64,000 nucleotides of DNA, taken from Flavobacteriaceae bacterium CRH. GTDB lineage: Bacteria; Bacteroidota; Bacteroidia; Flavobacteriales; Flavobacteriaceae. The notes beneath the pieces were generated by a model that saw only the letters and a list, made by a program, of their open reading frames with translations, did no database searches and was not told the origin of the DNA. Both the position numbers and the translations under genes were made by a program. The DNA is taken from contig LMAJ01000028.1 in assembly GCA_001507425.1 (NCBI GenBank), positions 1-64,000 of the forward strand, read 5' to 3'. Positions 60,241 to 64,000 of this stretch are shown one piece after another. How positions within the stretch are numbered: the stretch's first letter is position 1; each line of letters opens with the position of its first letter.

Positions 60241-62511
60241 ATGAATAACATAAAAAACTCTTTGTTTTACGTAACAATCATTGGAGGTTTTGGTGCTCTG
60301 ATATATTGGGTAATTTCAAAAGGTGCCGCTTTAGAAGTTGGCCGCGGAATTATTCAGAAAAAGATAGAAAGCAACCATTGGAATGACTTTCTTACTTCGA
60401 TGGTTGACAACCTTAAACATCCGTTAGCTATTTTATTAGCGCAGATTGTTACAATTATTTTAGTTGCCCGTTTATTTGGATGGGTTTTTAGAAAAATCGG
60501 ACAGCCATCTGTAATTGGAGAAATGATTGCCGGAATCGTTTTAGGGCCATCTTTGGTCGGAATGTATTTTCCTGAATTCTCAGGCGCTTTATTCCCAAAA
60601 GAATCTTTAGGTAACTTACAATTTTTAAGTCAGATTGGTTTAATACTTTTCATGTTCGTTATCGGAATGGAATTAGATTTGAAAGTACTGAAAAATAAGG
60701 CACACGAATCTGTAGTTATTAGTCACGCCAGTATTGTAATCCCGTTTGCTTTAGGATTAAGTTTAGCCTATTTTATATACGGTACTTTTGCGCCGGAAGG
60801 TGTAGAGTTCGCTTCTTTCGGTTTGTTTATGGGTATTGCGATGAGTATAACGGCATTTCCGGTTTTGGCCAGAATTGTTCAGGAACGCGGAATGCAAAAA
60901 ACAAAACTCGGAACTATTGCCATTACTTGTGCCGCTGCAGATGATATAACTGCCTGGTGTATTTTAGCTGTTGTAATTGCAATTGTAAAAGCGGGTTCAT
61001 TTACAAGCGCTTTATACGTAATTGGTTTAGCTATTTTATACGTAATTGTTATGTTGAAAATAGTTCGTCCGTTCTTAAAACGCGTTGGAGATTTAAACTC
61101 AACCCGCGAAAGTTTGAACAAACCGGTTGTTGCAATTTTCTTTTTAACGCTTTTGTTTTCTGCATATGCATCTGAGTTAATCGGAATTCACGCTTTATTT
61201 GGAGCATTTTTAGCGGGAGCAATTATGCCTGAAAACAATAAGTTCAGAAATATCTTTATCGAAAAAGTAGAAGACGTTTCTATTATTGTCTTATTGCCAT
61301 TATTCTTTGTTTTTACAGGTTTACGTACGCAAATAGGGTTATTAAACGATCCGTATTTATGGAAAGTTACTGCCGTAATTATTGCCGTTGCCGTAACCGG
61401 AAAATTCTTTGGTAGTGCTTTGGCAGCGAAATTCGTTGGACAAAACTGGAAAGACAGTTTAGCCATCGGAGCATTGATGAATACACGTGGTTTAATGGAA
61501 TTGGTGGTTTTAAATATTGGTTACGATTTAGGGGTTCTTTCTACAGAAATATTTACCATGATGGTCATTATGGCTTTGGTAACTACTTTTATGACCGGGC
61601 CGGCTTTAGATTTTATTGGATATATTTTTAAAGATAAAGTAACCACAATTCCTCAGGAAATTGGAAACAAGAGTAAATTCAAGATTCTGCTTTCATTTGC
61701 AACTCCTGAAAGAGGAAAAAAGCTATTGAAAATTGCTAATAGTTTAGTAAAAAAACAACCGGACAATTCGATTGTAACAGCAATGCATTTGTCTTTAAGT
61801 ACAGAAATACACTCGTTTGACGTAAAAGATCATGAACGTAAAATGTTAGTTCCGGTGATTCAGGAATCAGAACGTTTGAACCAAAACATGGTTAGTATTT
61901 TTAAAGTAACAAATGATATTGATACCGATATTATTGATACAGCTAATCAAGGCGAATATGATTTGTTGTTAGTAGGTTTAGGTCAATCTATTTTTGATGG
62001 AACTTTGCTTGGAAAAATCCTTGGATTTACAACCAGAATTGTAAATCCGGATCGTTTAATCGATAAGTTTACAGGTAAAGAAGGTTTGTTCGAAAATTCT
62101 CCATTTGATGAAAGAACACGTCATATTATTGCCAAAACCAGAATGCCTGTCGGAATTTTTATTGATAAAGATTTAGAAGAAGTCGACCAGATTTTTATGC
62201 CAATTTTTACTCATGAAGATTCATTTTTGATTGACTATGCTAAGAAATTAATCAATAATAACGGTTCTCAAATTACGGTTCTGGATGCGAGTGGCGAAGT
62301 AAGAAACACACGCGACATTCAGGAAAGCATACGTTCAATTGAACAAATTGCGCCAAATCATATTATGATCATGCACGACAGAACGATTAAAAAAGAGTTT
62401 TTAGAAAGTCAAAACTTAATGATTATAAGTTTAGACAGCTGGAAAAAACTAATAGAATCTCAAAGTACATGGTTAAATAATACGCCTTCGGTTTTGATTT
62501 TGAAACCATAA
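60241..62511 (+). CDS. CPA2 cation:proton antiporter with C-terminal Usp-like domain
   Basis: 756 aa. The first ~420 residues contain 12-13 membrane helices with the CPA2 signatures IGEMIAGIVLGPSLVG, FMFVIGMELDLK and CAAADDITAWCIL (the DD ion-binding pair). The C-terminal ~300 residues (FKILLSFATPERGKKLL, VGLGQSIFDGTLLG) are a universal-stress-protein-like regulatory part. The protein exchanges K+ or Na+ for H+ at the inner membrane. A long-stem terminator follows at 62536. Confidence 0.92.
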   Translation: MNNIKNSLFYVTIIGGFGALIYWVISKGAALEVGRGIIQKKIESNHWNDFLTSMVDNLKHPLAILLAQIVTIILVARLFGWVFRKIGQPSVIGEMIAGIVLGPSLVGMYFPEFSGALFPKESLGNLQFLSQIGLILFMFVIGMELDLKVLKNKAHESVVISHASIVIPFALGLSLAYFIYGTFAPEGVEFASFGLFMGIAMSITAFPVLARIVQERGMQKTKLGTIAITCAAADDITAWCILAVVIAIVKAGSFTSALYVIGLAILYVIVMLKIVRPFLKRVGDLNSTRESLNKPVVAIFFLTLLFSAYASELIGIHALFGAFLAGAIMPENNKFRNIFIEKVEDVSIIVLLPLFFVFTGLRTQIGLLNDPYLWKVTAVIIAVAVTGKFFGSALAAKFVGQNWKDSLAIGALMNTRGLMELVVLNIGYDLGVLSTEIFTMMVIMALVTTFMTGPALDFIGYIFKDKVTTIPQEIGNKSKFKILLSFATPERGKKLLKIANSLVKKQPDNSIVTAMHLSLSTEIHSFDVKDHERKMLVPVIQESERLNQNMVSIFKVTNDIDTDIIDTANQGEYDLLLVGLGQSIFDGTLLGKILGFTTRIVNPDRLIDKFTGKEGLFENSPFDERTRHIIAKTRMPVGIFIDKDLEEVDQIFMPIFTHEDSFLIDYAKKLINNNGSQITVLDASGEVRNTRDIQESIRSIEQIAPNHIMIMHDRTIKKEFLESQNLMIISLDSWKKLIESQSTWLNNTPSVLILKP

Positions 62512-62535
62512 ATAAGGAAGAAATTCCAAATATTG

Positions 62536-62580
62536 AAAATCCCAAATTCCAATCTTTAGCGATCTGGAATTTGGGATTTT
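62536..62580 (+). terminator. Long-stem terminator built from the AAATTCCAA repeat family
   Basis: AAAATCCCAAATTCCA (62536-62551) pairs perfectly with TGGAATTTGGGATTTT (62565-62580), with T residues following. Confidence 0.8.
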
Positions 62581-62602
62581 TTGTGTTTAGGTTTTTATTA
62601 CT

Positions 62603-62629
62603 TTTGTCAAAGTTTTAAACTTTGACAAA
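62603..62629. repeat. TTTGTCAAAGTTT palindrome
   Basis: TTTGTCAAAGTTT (62603-62615) and AAACTTTGACAAA (62617-62629) are perfect mirror arms around one T. It relates to the 55610-55644 palindrome. Confidence 0.65.
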
Positions 62630-62691
62630 GGTTTCTATCGAAAAAGCAAAAGATTAGAATTTGGAATTTAAAAAGATTGGAATTTTAAAAC

Positions 62692-64000
62692 CTAAAGCCC
62701 TAAATCAAGAACATAAGAGATCTTAACGGCAATATTATCTTCAAATTTTAACAGCTGATTGGGTCCGTAGCGATAAAATCCGCCTAAACCTAAACCTTTG
62801 TATATCTTGTTTAATTCAATTCCGGATTCAAAGAAACCTTTATTTAAAGTCTTGTAAATTGGACCTACATGTTGTTCCGGATTTTCCATATTTCCCCACG
62901 CCATTCTGGTAACTAAAACTAATGACGGACGAACTTTTCGCATTAATTTAATTCGGTCAAAACCATGTTTTATTTGAAACATAATGTATTGAGTAGAAAA
63001 GAATTCATTAAAATACATGGTTTCAAAACTATTTCTTCCCGAAAAAGTAATACGCTGCACAACCGTTTCTTTTGTCAGGTTGTTAGGCGCCGTATTGTAT
63101 AAATGCGTAATAGGAACATCGCCCATTGCGTAACCTCCCTGCAATAATAAACTTGTTTTTTGACCGTTCAGGTATTTTTTTTCATACTCTGTTTTAAAAT
63201 CTATTTTGCCAAAAGTAAAATCGTTTCCTAATACATTTGGTAACGATTGAGTATATTGAAAAGTAAACCTCGGAAATCTTTTATCAGATTCGGTTCTGCC
63301 TGTTGGCGTTTGCATAAAATTACTAAACGGAGCCCAAACAATCGATAACATTGCTGTTGTCATGGTGTAGCGCGAATATAATTTTCCGTCGAGATTAAAA
63401 AGATAATCAAATTTTGGGGTAATGTCGTTAGTAGACAATTCTAAAACGGCTTCGGTTTTAGGGATAATTTTAGTTTGAATATTAGCTCTCCAGCTTATGT
63501 ATTCATAAAAAGTACTAATGTTAATCGGGCGCGGATCGTAGATTTTAAAAACACGTTTATCGACTGCAAAAACAGTACTTGCAATTTCCCTAATATCATC
63601 AGTATAATAGCCGTTCAGCCAGGTATTACTGTGTTTGTCAAGCAAAACTCCTGAACCAATGCTGTATTTAGTAACACCATCTTTTGTACCATAAGCACCG
63701 TAACCTTCGATTCTGAAATTTCTGGAAAATTTATCATTCGTAATACCGCCAAGCCCTAATCTAAAACCTTCATAATTATTGTAGCTTACAATTTTCTTTA
63801 AATCAAGGTCAATCGGGCCAATAGGAAAGTAGCCATTGATGATTTTTCGGCCAGATCCCAGTCGTTTTTCTATTCTTCTGTCCAAGGATAGGCTGTCAAT
63901 TAAAAGATACGTTTTCTGGCTCTTTAAATCGAGACTGTCTTTTCTGTATTTATTCCAGAAAGTTTCAGGTTTATTGCTCGCATCGTCTTTAATTTCAATA
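62692..64000 (-). CDS. DUF5686-family outer-membrane protein (C-terminal part; start outside window)
   Basis: The frame continues across the right edge of the window with no stop, so only the last ~436 residues are visible; the apparent start at 63885 is a TTG inside the gene. The text FWNKYRKDSLDLKSQKTYLL near the edge, IEKRLGSGRKIINGYFPIG and IDLKKIVSYNNYEGFRLGL match the C-terminal beta-barrel-like part of the DUF5686 (carboxypeptidase-regulatory-like) proteins of Bacteroidota. It ends in SYVLDLGL, a hydrophobic final strand. Function of the family is unknown. Confidence 0.85.
   Translation of the reverse strand, partial: IEIKDDASNKPETFWNKYRKDSLDLKSQKTYLLIDSLSLDRRIEKRLGSGRKIINGYFPIGPIDLDLKKIVSYNNYEGFRLGLGGITNDKFSRNFRIEGYGAYGTKDGVTKYSIGSGVLLDKHSNTWLNGYYTDDIREIASTVFAVDKRVFKIYDPRPINISTFYEYISWRANIQTKIIPKTEAVLELSTNDITPKFDYLFNLDGKLYSRYTMTTAMLSIVWAPFSNFMQTPTGRTESDKRFPRFTFQYTQSLPNVLGNDFTFGKIDFKTEYEKKYLNGQKTSLLLQGGYAMGDVPITHLYNTAPNNLTKETVVQRITFSGRNSFETMYFNEFFSTQYIMFQIKHGFDRIKLMRKVRPSLVLVTRMAWGNMENPEQHVGPIYKTLNKGFFESGIELNKIYKGLGLGGFYRYGPNQLLKFEDNIAVKISYVLDLGL

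Overview
The window is AT-rich DNA from a member of the Bacteroidota, most likely a Flavobacterium or close relative. The evidence is the Bacteroidota-type promoter motif (TTG, then about 17 nt, then TAnnTTTG), the family content (a DUF5686 outer-membrane protein, a conserved Bacteroidota protein with a Cys cluster, a tyrosine recombinase with the YCARH box), and many short intergenic repeats. The assignment to genus is inference from overall look; no database search was possible.

Positions 1-17335 are the right-hand part of an integrated mobilizable element. It carries the end of a replicative helicase/primase gene, a Toprim primase, an oriT-like structured spacer with 32-bp tandem repeats, MobC and a MOBP-type relaxase, then cargo, then a tyrosine recombinase next to a 45-nt tRNA(CAT) 3' fragment (17291-17335), which I read as attR. 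The cargo starts with a LysM protein, two small PAAR-like/DUF4280-type proteins and a 1038-aa protein of unknown function followed by a lipoprotein and a small membrane protein. This looks like a contact-dependent effector module with candidate immunity genes, although no tube, sheath or baseplate genes are present. The rest of the cargo is a graveyard: remnants of an XRE regulator, a transposase, lipoprotein genes and two extra integrase 3' ends (14205-14698 and 18293-18396, the latter just outside attR). Two related lipoprotein genes each lie beside an integrase end.

From about 18.5 kb on, the window is ordinary chromosome. It holds ribE, pdxA, the DUF177-rpmF-fabH-accB-accC fatty-acid cluster, then a tandem array of six small secreted PepSY-like proteins followed by a sigma-54-type response regulator and a convergent hybrid histidine kinase. 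Next come an S9 peptidase, a tightly packed FAD oxidoreductase-mtgA-lpxR-like operon, and a small variable patch (36.6-39.9 kb) of immunity-like and membrane proteins that ends at tRNA-Ala(GGC).

The right half carries housekeeping genes: enoyl-CoA hydratase, queD, lpxH, a seven-haem lipoprotein cytochrome, an alpha/beta hydrolase-MFS-recJ run, a HopJ-like protein, rsmI, tdk, rpoN, asnS, an RND-type exporter, an SMR exporter, a LytS/LytTR two-component pair, a CPA2 antiporter and the C-terminal part of a DUF5686 protein cut by the window end. Intergenic gaps here are full of recurrent inverted repeats, including a large structured element at 51911-52133 and a mirrored 32-bp repeat at 55496-55598.
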